DNA of 36,837 bases, taken from the NCBI GenBank assembly GCA_029287915.1, contig JARFQE010000119.1, forward strand, positions 1-36,837, written 5' to 3'. Numbering within the stretch: position 1 is the stretch's first letter; the number at the start of each line of letters is the position of its first letter. This DNA is from Arenicellales bacterium. GTDB lineage: Bacteria > Pseudomonadota > Gammaproteobacteria > BMS3Bbin11. A model generated the notes under the pieces. The model was not told where the DNA came from and searched no databases. It saw only the letters and a program-made list of their open reading frames with translations. Both the position numbers and the translations under genes were made by a program. Shown piece after piece: positions 10,860 to 19,058 of the stretch.

Positions 10860-12836
10860 TCAATCCCTGCTACCACTAATTACGTTACTAAAGAATTCGG
10901 CTTCTTTCTCCAGTGCATCAATACGTGTCTCCATCATTCTAAAGCCATGACCCTCATCCGGGTACTCGACATACTGATGAAAGATCCCTCTCGCGTCCAG
11001 ATTTTCAACCAGCTCTCGGGATAACTGTGGTGGTACAACTTTATCCTCAAGACCCTGAAAAATAATCATCGGGCTTTTCAGCTGCGCCAGCTCGTGTAAA
11101 GGTGAGCGGTCATAATAAGGACTGCCAGGTTTATTAGATGCATGTCCAGAATAATGCTCACCGAGTAATCCATCAAGATAATGGGCTTCGAATTTATGAG
11201 TAAATTCCATTAAGGTTACCAGGTTACCAATACCATAATAACAGGCTCCGGCACAGAACATATCTGGGAAAGAGGTCAGGGCCCTTAGCACCACATAGCC
11301 ACCAGCACTTCCCCCTCGAATACAGACATGTTGTGGATGTGCCAGTCCTTGCCTGATAACATAATTTACTGCATCAGCCACATCCATACTATCCAGCAGG
11401 CCCCACTTATTCTGCAGCGACTGGCGATAGGACCGGCAATAGCCCGTACTGCCGCGGTGATTAACATCGAGTACAGCAAAGCCACGCCCGGTCCAGTATT
11501 GTCGTTGATAACTCAGCGCACTATCACTGCGTGATGTAGGCCCTCCATGCACCATCACCAGTAGCGGAGGCAATTCTCCTGACGGAGCCCGATAATGGTG
11601 ATTTTTCGCTGCATAATACCAGGCATAAGAACGCCTTCCATCACGGGTGGCATAGCTCAGGTGTTGAGGAATACTGATATCTAAATCATCAAGTATGGTT
11701 TCTGATTCTTTCCATTGCCTGATATCCGTTTTTATTCCCGCGCAGCCATGCACTGCTACCGTGCGGGAAAAACTTGCGGCGCAATATACGACCGAATGCT
11801 GATCTGCCTGCGACAGCTGGGACAGACTTGTTGATGATTCATTCTGAAGCACATTGACAGTTGAAGATGGGATATCAATTTCAACAAGCTGATCGCTGCC
11901 TTCAATGGTACGAATGGCGATGATGCGCTCATCATCTATTACCGCATATCGTTGCTGACCAAATATCCAGTGTGCTTCACCATATTCTCCCCTGTCATTG
12001 GTGATGCGATCAATCGAATGGCCATCCCACGAAAAAAGATCCCAGCAATCAGCCTCGATGCCATTACTGGCATCATGACCATCGAGGGCGAAAAAAAGTC
12101 GACCATCTGGCGAATATTGCAACTGGCAGACGGCACAGGCACTGCCCCCTGCTATAGTCAATATTGATGATGGATCAATAGATAATCTACCCTGGTGATC
12201 CTTTAACTGCCCCATCTTTAACAAGCTGCCATCCCATGGCATTAACGGGTGATTCCATTCTATCCAGGCGAGTTGCGAGCCATCAGGTGAAATAACCGGA
12301 TTGGCATAAAAATCCGCTCCACTTATCAAAGGAAAAGCTTGCCTGTCTGGACCATCAACTAATGACAGAGCGCACAAGCGGTTTACATTTTCGCCATTTT
12401 CAACCGGATGTTCCTGCACGTAGAGCAGGTAATTGCCATCTGGTGTAAGCTGGAAATCGATGGCCATATCCTGATCATCTTGTGCAGATATAGCCTCGGG
12501 CATTGAACGAGGATTCAGCCTCTGTTTGTACACCCTTCTGTCTGCATCATTGCTGAACCAGACGTGGTTATCGGCCAGTAAAAAAGCCTTGCCACCATAC
12601 TCATGCACACGACTGCGAAGATTAAAACCATCAGGAGTCAGGGTTTTCGTACTACCATCAGCCTGTAGTCTGAGCAGGACGCAGCGCCCGCCTTCAGCTG
12701 CACGCTGCTGGAGATAATAAAGCTGTCCGTCATACAGGGTGGGGTATTGTGGTACAGGCCGCTGCGAGTAAATTTGTTGCGGGCTTAGTGTTGGCTGCCA
12801 CTGGAGATATGAAATAATTTCTACACTGGCAACCAT
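10860..12836 (-). CDS. S9-family prolyl oligopeptidase-like peptidase
   Basis: The 658-residue product has an N-terminal beta-propeller (about 40-380) with TolB/WD-like strands such as FQLTPDGNYLLYVQE, NPVISPDGSQLAWIEW and LQYSPDGRLFFALDG. An alpha/beta-hydrolase domain follows (about 400-655). The nucleophile Ser is near residue 510 in IRGGSAGGYVVLRAL, the acid near 595 in GLEDKVVPP and the His near 629 in YPDEGHGFRM. VMVHGGPTSRSDSAL supplies the oxyanion region. No signal peptide is seen, so it should act on short peptides in the cytoplasm. Only 3 bases separate it from the upstream aminotransferase gene and 9 from the downstream ligase, which places it in the same transcript. Confidence 0.92.
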   Translation of the reverse strand: MVASVEIISYLQWQPTLSPQQIYSQRPVPQYPTLYDGQLYYLQQRAAEGGRCVLLRLQADGSTKTLTPDGFNLRSRVHEYGGKAFLLADNHVWFSNDADRRVYKQRLNPRSMPEAISAQDDQDMAIDFQLTPDGNYLLYVQEHPVENGENVNRLCALSLVDGPDRQAFPLISGADFYANPVISPDGSQLAWIEWNHPLMPWDGSLLKMGQLKDHQGRLSIDPSSILTIAGGSACAVCQLQYSPDGRLFFALDGHDASNGIEADCWDLFSWDGHSIDRITNDRGEYGEAHWIFGQQRYAVIDDERIIAIRTIEGSDQLVEIDIPSSTVNVLQNESSTSLSQLSQADQHSVVYCAASFSRTVAVHGCAGIKTDIRQWKESETILDDLDISIPQHLSYATRDGRRSYAWYYAAKNHHYRAPSGELPPLLVMVHGGPTSRSDSALSYQRQYWTGRGFAVLDVNHRGSTGYCRSYRQSLQNKWGLLDSMDVADAVNYVIRQGLAHPQHVCIRGGSAGGYVVLRALTSFPDMFCAGACYYGIGNLVTLMEFTHKFEAHYLDGLLGEHYSGHASNKPGSPYYDRSPLHELAQLKSPMIIFQGLEDKVVPPQLSRELVENLDARGIFHQYVEYPDEGHGFRMMETRIDALEKEAEFFSNVISGSRD

Positions 12837-12839
12837 TTA

Positions 12840-13952
12840 TCAGGAGATTGCCTGCTCAATGACCTGACATACCCGCTCAACCTGCTGCCCGGACATATCA
12901 GGGTATACGGGCAGGGAAATCACTTCATCGCCCAGCGAGACAGAAACAGGAAAATCAGCTGCCGTATATGCCAGTCGTTCATAGACTTTCTGTAGTGCCA
13001 ATGGTTCAGGATAACAGGTTGAATTACCAATAGCATTGGCCATCAGTGCCTCCCGTATTGCATCTCTTTTCGTACTGCGGATAGTATACAGATTAAAGGC
13101 ATGGGAGCCCTGCTGTGGACGGGTGGGACAGGTAATGCCCATATTTCCCAGCCTTTCATCATATTGACTGGCGACACGCTGACGAGCAGCGATATTCTTG
13201 TCCAGTGTCTTAAGTTTTATTCGCAGCAGCGCTGCCTGCACCTCATCAAGACGACTATTCATGCCAATTTCATCATGCTGAAAGGACGCCGCTGCACCAT
13301 GATTTCGCAGCTTTCGTACAGCTTCAGCAATTTCATCGCTATTCGTCGTCACTAAGCCGCCATCACCATAACACCCTAACACCTTGGTAGGATAAAAACT
13401 GAAGCATCCGGTAATCCCCATACTGCCGACACGCTGTCTATCATGCTGCGCACCAAAAGCCTGAGCCGCATCCTCAATAACAGCAAGATTGTGTTTATCT
13501 GCAATGGTCCTGATGGCTGTCATATCGGCTGGATTTCCAAACAGGTGCACAGGAATTATTGCGCGAGTTTTTTCGCTGACTGCCCGTTCAATCAATGCCG
13601 GATTTATATTAAAACTATTGGCCTCGATATCGACAAAAACAGGTGTTGCTCCCACCATGTCTATTACTTCTGAAGTAGAAAAGAAGGTGTAGGGCGTCGT
13701 AATAACTTCATCACCCGGCCCAATCCTCAGTGCACGGAGGGACAGATACAGAGCATCCGTTCCATTTGCCACGCCTATAGCATGGCGAGTACCGACAAAG
13801 TCCGCTGCCTCTTTTTCAAAGGCATGGACGTTAGGCCCAAGTATCCAGCTTCCTCGCGCACCGGATTCACTGATCATGGCGAACCACTCGTCTTTGAGAG
13901 AGTTGAATTCTCTGCTCAAATCCAGATAGGGAACGCCTTCAGGTTTTGTCAT
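12840..13952 (-). CDS. DegT/DnrJ/EryC1-family sugar aminotransferase (GnnB/WbpE-like)
   Basis: I choose the ATG at 13952 because AAGGA lies about 8 bases upstream; an in-frame TTG at 13979 has no such site. The product is 370 residues. PLP-dependent sugar aminotransferase features are clear: GTDALYLSLRAL, Asp in VIEDAAQAFGA (about 161), and the Schiff-base Lys in SFYPTKVLGCYGDGG (about 190). Members transfer an amino group from glutamate to a keto group on a nucleotide sugar. The gene directly upstream encodes a Gfo/Idh/MocA dehydrogenase with the IGHLERFN motif. This dehydrogenase plus aminotransferase pair matches GnnA/GnnB, which convert UDP-GlcNAc to its 3-amino form for amide-linked lipid A in Acidithiobacillus and Leptospira. 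A WbpE-type role in O-antigen synthesis is the alternative. Confidence 0.88.
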   Translation of the reverse strand: MTKPEGVPYLDLSREFNSLKDEWFAMISESGARGSWILGPNVHAFEKEAADFVGTRHAIGVANGTDALYLSLRALRIGPGDEVITTPYTFFSTSEVIDMVGATPVFVDIEANSFNINPALIERAVSEKTRAIIPVHLFGNPADMTAIRTIADKHNLAVIEDAAQAFGAQHDRQRVGSMGITGCFSFYPTKVLGCYGDGGLVTTNSDEIAEAVRKLRNHGAAASFQHDEIGMNSRLDEVQAALLRIKLKTLDKNIAARQRVASQYDERLGNMGITCPTRPQQGSHAFNLYTIRSTKRDAIREALMANAIGNSTCYPEPLALQKVYERLAYTAADFPVSVSLGDEVISLPVYPDMSGQQVERVCQVIEQAIS

Positions 13953-14019
13953 ATTGTTTGTCCTTGCCTTGAGAGTCAAAACTCATTGTGAGTGTTATGT
14001 AAAAATGGATGCAAACAAT

Positions 14020-14970
14020 CTAGTCTGCATTGCTCGCGTCAATGATATCTGTCACCAGCATTGCAACGCGTAAAGCCTCCATGCCATCTTCGCCTGTTAC
14101 CAGCGGCCGTCCACCTCGGCGTACGACATCGATAAAATGGGCAAGTTCAGCGTCCAGTGGCTGAGTCGGAGAAATGCTATGTGTTTCATAGACAATCTCA
14201 GGAAAGTTCTGTCCCTCAGGGGTTTTTCCAGGATACGCCACTTCAAGTTGCTGATCGACGAAATTGATCGCCCGGTAGCTGTTGCGTCCAAACACCCTGA
14301 TACGACGGAACTTCTTGTTCGATACCCGGCTTGCTGTCACATTGGCTACCGCACCATTGGCAAATTCCAGCCTGGCATTGGCGATATCAACATGGTCGGT
14401 CAGCACCGGTGTACCGGTCGCCGAAATTGATGTCAGTTTGTCACCCACCAGTGACAGAATTATATCAATATCATGGATCATCAGATCGGTAACAACATCC
14501 ACATCGGTTGCTCGCTCAACAAATGGCCCAAGCCGGTGCGCTTCGATAAAACGTGGTTCATTTACTTGATCTGCTAACGCCATGATGCCGGCATTAAAGC
14601 GCTCAAGATGCCCGATTTGTAGTGTAGCCCCATGCTTTCGAGCTGTTTCGACTATCAGTTTTGCATCATCCAGCGTTGATGCCACGGGTTTCTCCAGCAG
14701 CATATGGATGCCTTTCTCGAGGTAAGGTATGGCCACCTGCCGGTGCAGCGAAGTGGGAACGACGACACTGACAACATCAACCTCATCAAGCAGATCCATT
14801 GGATCATACAGGGCTCGGGTGTCATATTCACTGGCCACCCTGTCGGCTGTCTGCCGATCAGTATCGGCGACCCCAACCAGATCAACACCTTCCATGTCAT
14901 TGTAGATTCTGGCATGAAAGCGGCCAAGATATCCTACGCCTATGACCCCTGCGCGTATTACTTCTTTCAT
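14020..14970 (-). CDS. Gfo/Idh/MocA oxidoreductase, probable UDP-GlcNAc 3-dehydrogenase (GnnA-like)
   Basis: The 316-residue product begins with an NAD-binding Rossmann motif, AGVIGVGYLGRFHARIY (residues 7-23). The family's EKP motif is at 93-95 (LLEKPVAST). IGHLERFNAGI at about 119-129 and DLMIHDIDIILSL around 172-184 supply the catalytic-domain His residues. The combination GVGYLGRFHA plus GHLERFN is what I associate with proteins annotated as UDP-N-acetylglucosamine 3-dehydrogenase, the first step of UDP-GlcNAc3N synthesis. The aminotransferase gene begins about 67 bases downstream on the same strand, which supports that pathway. It is the first gene of the leftward run; its promoter should lie in the 117-base divergent region before the SDR gene. 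Confidence 0.85.
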   Translation of the reverse strand: MKEVIRAGVIGVGYLGRFHARIYNDMEGVDLVGVADTDRQTADRVASEYDTRALYDPMDLLDEVDVVSVVVPTSLHRQVAIPYLEKGIHMLLEKPVASTLDDAKLIVETARKHGATLQIGHLERFNAGIMALADQVNEPRFIEAHRLGPFVERATDVDVVTDLMIHDIDIILSLVGDKLTSISATGTPVLTDHVDIANARLEFANGAVANVTASRVSNKKFRRIRVFGRNSYRAINFVDQQLEVAYPGKTPEGQNFPEIVYETHSISPTQPLDAELAHFIDVVRRGGRPLVTGEDGMEALRVAMLVTDIIDASNAD

Positions 14971-15087
14971 TATTTATTTTATAACCTTCTGGATGCTCAT
15001 GTTATGCTTACTTCCCCCGTGCATGACTGTTTCCACTCTTTGCCGCCTGTATTTTAATCGATTTCACTGCTGAGGTAACCTGAAAAA

Positions 15088-15942
15088 ATGAACAAAGCTG
15101 AGCACCCCAGTAGCATCCTTATCACCGGGTGCTCCAGCGGCATCGGACACACCATTGCACAAGGTCTTCATGAACGGGGCTATCAGGTATTCGCCAGCGC
15201 ACGGAGAATACGGGATGTTGAAAAAATCCAGCAGCTGGGCCTGAAAAGTGTGCAGTTGGACCTGACAGATACTGCTTCAATAAGGCTTGCAGTGGATCGG
15301 GTGCTCGAGCAAACTGAGAATCGTTTATTTGCACTGATCAACAATGGTGCCTATGGTCAGCCTGGTGCAGTTGAAGATCTGGAGACAGATGTCTTACGCC
15401 GCCAGTTTGAAACAAATCTATTTGGGACCCACGAACTAACTCGATTACTGATCCCGATTCTGAGGAAACAGCAACGTAGTCATATTATTCAGATCAGTTC
15501 GATGCTCGGATTTATCTGCCTGCCTTACCGCGGTGCATATAATGCGAGCAAATACGCGCTTGAAGCTCTTACCGATACAATGCGCCTGGAACTGGCAGGG
15601 AGCGGAATACATCCGAGCCTGATCCAACCCGGACCAATAACAAGCCGTTTTCGGGAGAATGCCTACCAGGCATTTACTGAAGCGATCAATGCTGACAGCA
15701 GCGTGCACAAAACAGCTTACCAGAAAGAAATCGAGCGCATGCAGTCCGACCGACCCGTACCATTTACACTGCCAGCAGAAGCGGTCCTGAAAAAGGTCAT
15801 CCATGCACTGGAAAGCAACAGACCCCGAAGACGGTATCCCGTCACACAACCAGCGCATGTGTTTGCCTTCCTGAAACGAGCACTGCCTGATAGATGGCTT
15901 GATGCCATCCTGAGTTCTGCTTCAGCGCATAAAAAACCTTAA
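15088..15942 (+). CDS. Short-chain dehydrogenase/reductase (classical SDR)
   Basis: The 284-residue product is a classical SDR. The cofactor motif TGCSSGIG is at residues 13-20, with Arg residues after the second strand (SARRIRD) favouring NADP(H). ALINNGAYGQ carries the NNxG motif. The catalytic Ser lies at about 137 (QISSML), with Tyr151 and Lys155 in AYNASKYALEAL. The C-terminal extension (DRWLDAILSSASAHKK) is typical of SDRs acting on lipophilic or retinol-like substrates, but the substrate is not predictable. The gene is divergent from the GnnA-like gene and converges with the DUF1015 gene, so it seems to be a single-gene unit. Confidence 0.92.
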   Translation: MNKAEHPSSILITGCSSGIGHTIAQGLHERGYQVFASARRIRDVEKIQQLGLKSVQLDLTDTASIRLAVDRVLEQTENRLFALINNGAYGQPGAVEDLETDVLRRQFETNLFGTHELTRLLIPILRKQQRSHIIQISSMLGFICLPYRGAYNASKYALEALTDTMRLELAGSGIHPSLIQPGPITSRFRENAYQAFTEAINADSSVHKTAYQKEIERMQSDRPVPFTLPAEAVLKKVIHALESNRPRRRYPVTQPAHVFAFLKRALPDRWLDAILSSASAHKKP

Positions 15943-15967
15943 TTACAAAACCTGGATCATTGCTAAA

Positions 15968-17194
15968 TCAATCCAGTACATAAGAAACAAGCCCATCTGC
16001 CAGCTTCGGTTCAAACCAGGTCGATTTTGGTGGCATTACCTTACCCGCATCGGCTACTGCCATCAGTTCATCAAGACCGGTCGGATAGAGAGAAAATGCC
16101 AATGCCATTTCACCACTATCGACACGTTTCTCAAGTTCACCAAGACCACGAATACCACCGACAAAATCGATGCGTGTGTCACGCCTCGGGTCAGTGATGC
16201 CAAGTATCGGACCGATGAGCATGGCATCCAGCAGGTGGACATCCAGCTTTTCTACACAATCAGTTGAGGTAACGAGATCCGGATGTATCGTTAAACGATA
16301 CCAGCAGCTATCCAGATACATGCCGTACTCCCCTTTTCTGGCCGGTTTTACTGCCTCTGTTGATTTTTCTATATCGAACTGCCGTCCAGTCTGTGTTAAA
16401 AACTCATCGACCGAAAATCCATTGAGGTCTGCAATAACTCGATTATAGTCAATAATATTCACCTGATCGTCCGGAAACAGTACCGCCAGAAAATATTTAC
16501 AGTCGCTGCTGTCACTGGCCTGCTCCATCGCACAAACGCGACTAGCAGCCGCAGAGCGATGATGACCATCAGCAATGTACAGATAGTCTATGCGGCTGAA
16601 AGCCTTATCCAGCTGTTTAATCAGGTGCGGATCATCCATCACCCAGAAACGATGACGCACCCCGTCATCGCTGGTCACATCATAGGCAGGCTCTGCTGAG
16701 CTGACCCTCTCAACCAGCATGTCAATATCACCAATCTTTCGGTAGGTCAGAAATACAGGACCGGTCTGAGCACGCAATGCCCTGATCTGTCGCACCCTGT
16801 CATCCTCTTTCACCGGACGTGTAAACTCATGTTTGCGAATGATGTTTTTATCGTAAGCCTCAATCGAAGCAGCAGCCGCTATGCCAGTCTGCAGATGGTC
16901 GCCCATAGTCAGCTCGTAGACGTAATAACACGGCTGCTCATCACGTACCAGAACACCCTGATCAATCATTTTTGCAAAATTTTCTGCCCCACGCTGATAA
17001 ACAGCATCGTCATAGGGGTCAGTTCCCTCGGGTAAGTCAATCTCCGGCTTGGAAACGTGTAAAAAGCTCCACGGTTTATTACTGGCAAGTTCGCGGGCTT
17101 CAGCAGTGTTAACCACATCGTACGGCGGCGCAACGACGTCAGCTACCTTGTCTGCAACGGGTCGCAGGCCTCGAAATGGTGAAAGAAGTTTCAT
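15968..17194 (-). CDS. DUF1015-family protein
   Basis: The 408-residue product opens with PFRGLRPVADKVADVVAPPYDVV, the characteristic start of DUF1015. It also carries YIADGHHRSAAASRV and HLLDAMLIGPILGITDPR, which are conserved in that family. The ADGHHR segment suggests a nucleotide- or metal-binding site, but the biochemical activity is not one I can state with confidence. Some members sit near amino-acid or serine metabolism genes. No signal peptide or membrane segment is seen. It is divergent from the gene at 17385, with a 190-base regulatory gap containing short direct repeats. Confidence 0.9.
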   Translation of the reverse strand: MKLLSPFRGLRPVADKVADVVAPPYDVVNTAEARELASNKPWSFLHVSKPEIDLPEGTDPYDDAVYQRGAENFAKMIDQGVLVRDEQPCYYVYELTMGDHLQTGIAAAASIEAYDKNIIRKHEFTRPVKEDDRVRQIRALRAQTGPVFLTYRKIGDIDMLVERVSSAEPAYDVTSDDGVRHRFWVMDDPHLIKQLDKAFSRIDYLYIADGHHRSAAASRVCAMEQASDSSDCKYFLAVLFPDDQVNIIDYNRVIADLNGFSVDEFLTQTGRQFDIEKSTEAVKPARKGEYGMYLDSCWYRLTIHPDLVTSTDCVEKLDVHLLDAMLIGPILGITDPRRDTRIDFVGGIRGLGELEKRVDSGEMALAFSLYPTGLDELMAVADAGKVMPPKSTWFEPKLADGLVSYVLD

Positions 17195-17384
17195 AGTAAA
17201 CCTTTATAAGTATTATTTTTGATCATTGGCAAAACGCGCATGATCTACAAGATTATTTTCACAAGATTATTTTAAAATATCACTATTATACAAGATTGTT
17301 ATAGACGAGATTAGCGTAATATACTGCCTTCATCATGACACAGCTGTGATCAATATGAGCTGACATTAAGACTGGAGAATAAGC
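17195..17384. promoter_or_regulatory. Divergent intergenic region with three ACAAGATT repeats and a candidate promoter
   Basis: This AT-rich region separates the divergent DUF1015 and 17385 genes. ACAAGATTATTTT occurs at 17247-17259 and again at 17261-17273 (14-base period), and a third ACAAGATTGTT lies at 17290-17300. A sigma-70-like pair for the rightward gene is TTGTTA (17296-17301), an 18-base spacer and TATACT (17320-17325). The third repeat overlaps the -35 element, so a repressor or activator binding there could affect transcription; this is inference. Confidence 0.4.
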
Positions 17385-17939
17385 ATGAGTGCCCCTCTTT
17401 CAAGAACAGAACAGATAAGACAATTTCACGCCCAGTTTATCAATGCTGTTGCTGAAGCCTGCATGAAACCGGATCAGCGAGATCAACTGGAACCCCTGTT
17501 GCAGCAGGCCGAGTCTGCCGGATGGAATGATCTGGTTGCTGTGATACGCAAGATATACAAGGGCCAGAGAGAAACCGCCATGCTTGAGATTCTGGACGAA
17601 GAAGACCGTGTCATTGCGAGCAGCATACTACAGGGCATACAGAACCCCGCCACGCTGCCTGATCCTAATGAAAAGCCAGATGGATCTATGGCTGCACCAG
17701 GACTGGCATCAATGATTCAGGCAGCCGCCAGTGGCAATGCCCAGGCACTTTCGCTGCTCGGCAATATGGGCGAGCAGATGTCTAAAGTGGGCGGGGAAAT
17801 GTCCCGTATCTCAGGGATATTTCGTCGCCTGGTCAACGGAGAGCGTGACCCGGATGCACTGACAAAAGGAATGGCCAGACAGGCAGAGGAACTTACCCTG
17901 GCGATTCTTGAAGAACTGGGAAAGCTCGAAAAGCACTGA
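17385..17939 (+). CDS. Conserved hypothetical helical protein upstream of agmatine genes
   Basis: I do not recognise this 184-residue protein. It is mostly alpha-helical by composition, acidic, and has no signal peptide or membrane segment. The first part (about 1-85) has amphipathic helices around KPDQRDQLEPLLQQAESAGW and VAVIRKIYKGQRE. A Pro-rich linker at about 88-105 leads to a second helical part (about 105-184) rich in Met, Ser and Glu. A GGAG ribosome binding site lies about 9 bases before the ATG. The agmatine deiminase gene starts 15 bases downstream, so the two are probably co-transcribed, but a role in polyamine metabolism is not shown. Confidence 0.75.
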   Translation: MSAPLSRTEQIRQFHAQFINAVAEACMKPDQRDQLEPLLQQAESAGWNDLVAVIRKIYKGQRETAMLEILDEEDRVIASSILQGIQNPATLPDPNEKPDGSMAAPGLASMIQAAASGNAQALSLLGNMGEQMSKVGGEMSRISGIFRRLVNGERDPDALTKGMARQAEELTLAILEELGKLEKH

Positions 17940-17954
17940 AAATCCCCATAACAG

Positions 17955-18980
17955 ATGTCACCAGTACACCTTCCTGCAGAATGGGAAAAACAAACAGGGG
18001 TCCTGATCAGCTGGCCTGCGAAATCAACAGACTGGTGCAACAAGCTTGATGAAGTAGAGGCGACATACCTGGAGCTAACCAGACAAATTGCCAAGTACAG
18101 CCTGGTCTATGTCTGCTGCAGTGACCCGGAAACTATGCTCCATGTTCGGCAACTCTGTAATGAAAACAACATAACGCCTGGTAAACTGAACATCCTGAGC
18201 ATTCCTTATGATGATACCTGGGTGCGGGACTACGGTCCGATAAGCGTGCGCAGAGTCAATGAAATAGTGTGGCTGGATTTTAAATTCAATGCCTGGGGTG
18301 GGAGATATCCATACCAGCAGGACGCCAGGCTTACACGCCTGTTATACAGAGAGCTGTTCATCGATAACAGGGTGCTGATTGATAATACAGATTTTGTCCT
18401 TGAAGGGGGCAGCATTGACTGTGATGGCATTGGTACCATATTAACAACCAGCCGGTGTTTGCTATCAGCAGGGCGTAACCCCGGTTTAACAAAAAGGCAG
18501 ATTGAAGACCGCTTGATAAGCACGCTAGGTGTCCAGCGTGTGCTGTGGCTGGAGCATGGACAGCTTGCTGGCGATGATACCGATGCCCATGTTGATACCC
18601 TGGCACGTTTTTGTTCAACTGATACAATTACTTATGTTCAATGCAGCAGTCCTGTCGACCCCCATTATGAATCTCTGTCTGAGATGGAAAAACAGTTAGA
18701 GTCTTTTGTTCAGATGAATGGCAACCCCTACCGCTTAATTCCATTGCCATTACCAGATGCCTGTTTCAACAAAGAAGGTCAGCGACTGCCAGCGACCTAT
18801 GCCAATTTTCTGATAATCAATGGCGCTGTCCTGGTGCCGGTATACGAGCTTAACACCGACGCACTGGCATTGGCGCAGCTGCACAGGTGCTTTCCTAAAC
18901 ACACTATCATTCCCATTCAGTGTCGTGCATTATTAGAACAATTTGGCAGTCTGCACTGTATAACGATGCAAATCCTTTGA
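17955..18980 (+). CDS. aguA: Agmatine deiminase AguA (variant active-site motif)
   Basis: AguA converts agmatine to N-carbamoylputrescine and ammonia. The 341-residue product starts LPAEWEKQTGVLISWP, typical of the family. DDTWVRDYGP, NAWGGRYP, LEGGSIDCDG and GDDTDAHVDTLARF provide the substrate-binding acids and the catalytic His. The catalytic Cys is at about 335 in FGSLHCITMQ. The usual glycine-rich lead-in to this Cys is GGGNIHCITQQ; here it reads QFGSLHCITMQ, and the protein stops a few residues later. AguB follows 78 bases downstream, which supports the assignment. Activity is likely, but the altered loop deserves testing. Confidence 0.9.
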   Translation: MSPVHLPAEWEKQTGVLISWPAKSTDWCNKLDEVEATYLELTRQIAKYSLVYVCCSDPETMLHVRQLCNENNITPGKLNILSIPYDDTWVRDYGPISVRRVNEIVWLDFKFNAWGGRYPYQQDARLTRLLYRELFIDNRVLIDNTDFVLEGGSIDCDGIGTILTTSRCLLSAGRNPGLTKRQIEDRLISTLGVQRVLWLEHGQLAGDDTDAHVDTLARFCSTDTITYVQCSSPVDPHYESLSEMEKQLESFVQMNGNPYRLIPLPLPDACFNKEGQRLPATYANFLIINGAVLVPVYELNTDALALAQLHRCFPKHTIIPIQCRALLEQFGSLHCITMQIL

Positions 18981-19058
18981 AATAGCAGATTCCGGGAAAT
19001 TATCATCGGCACTGTTATAATCTCATTTGGCAAAGATCAAAGAGAAACGTTGGCAATA

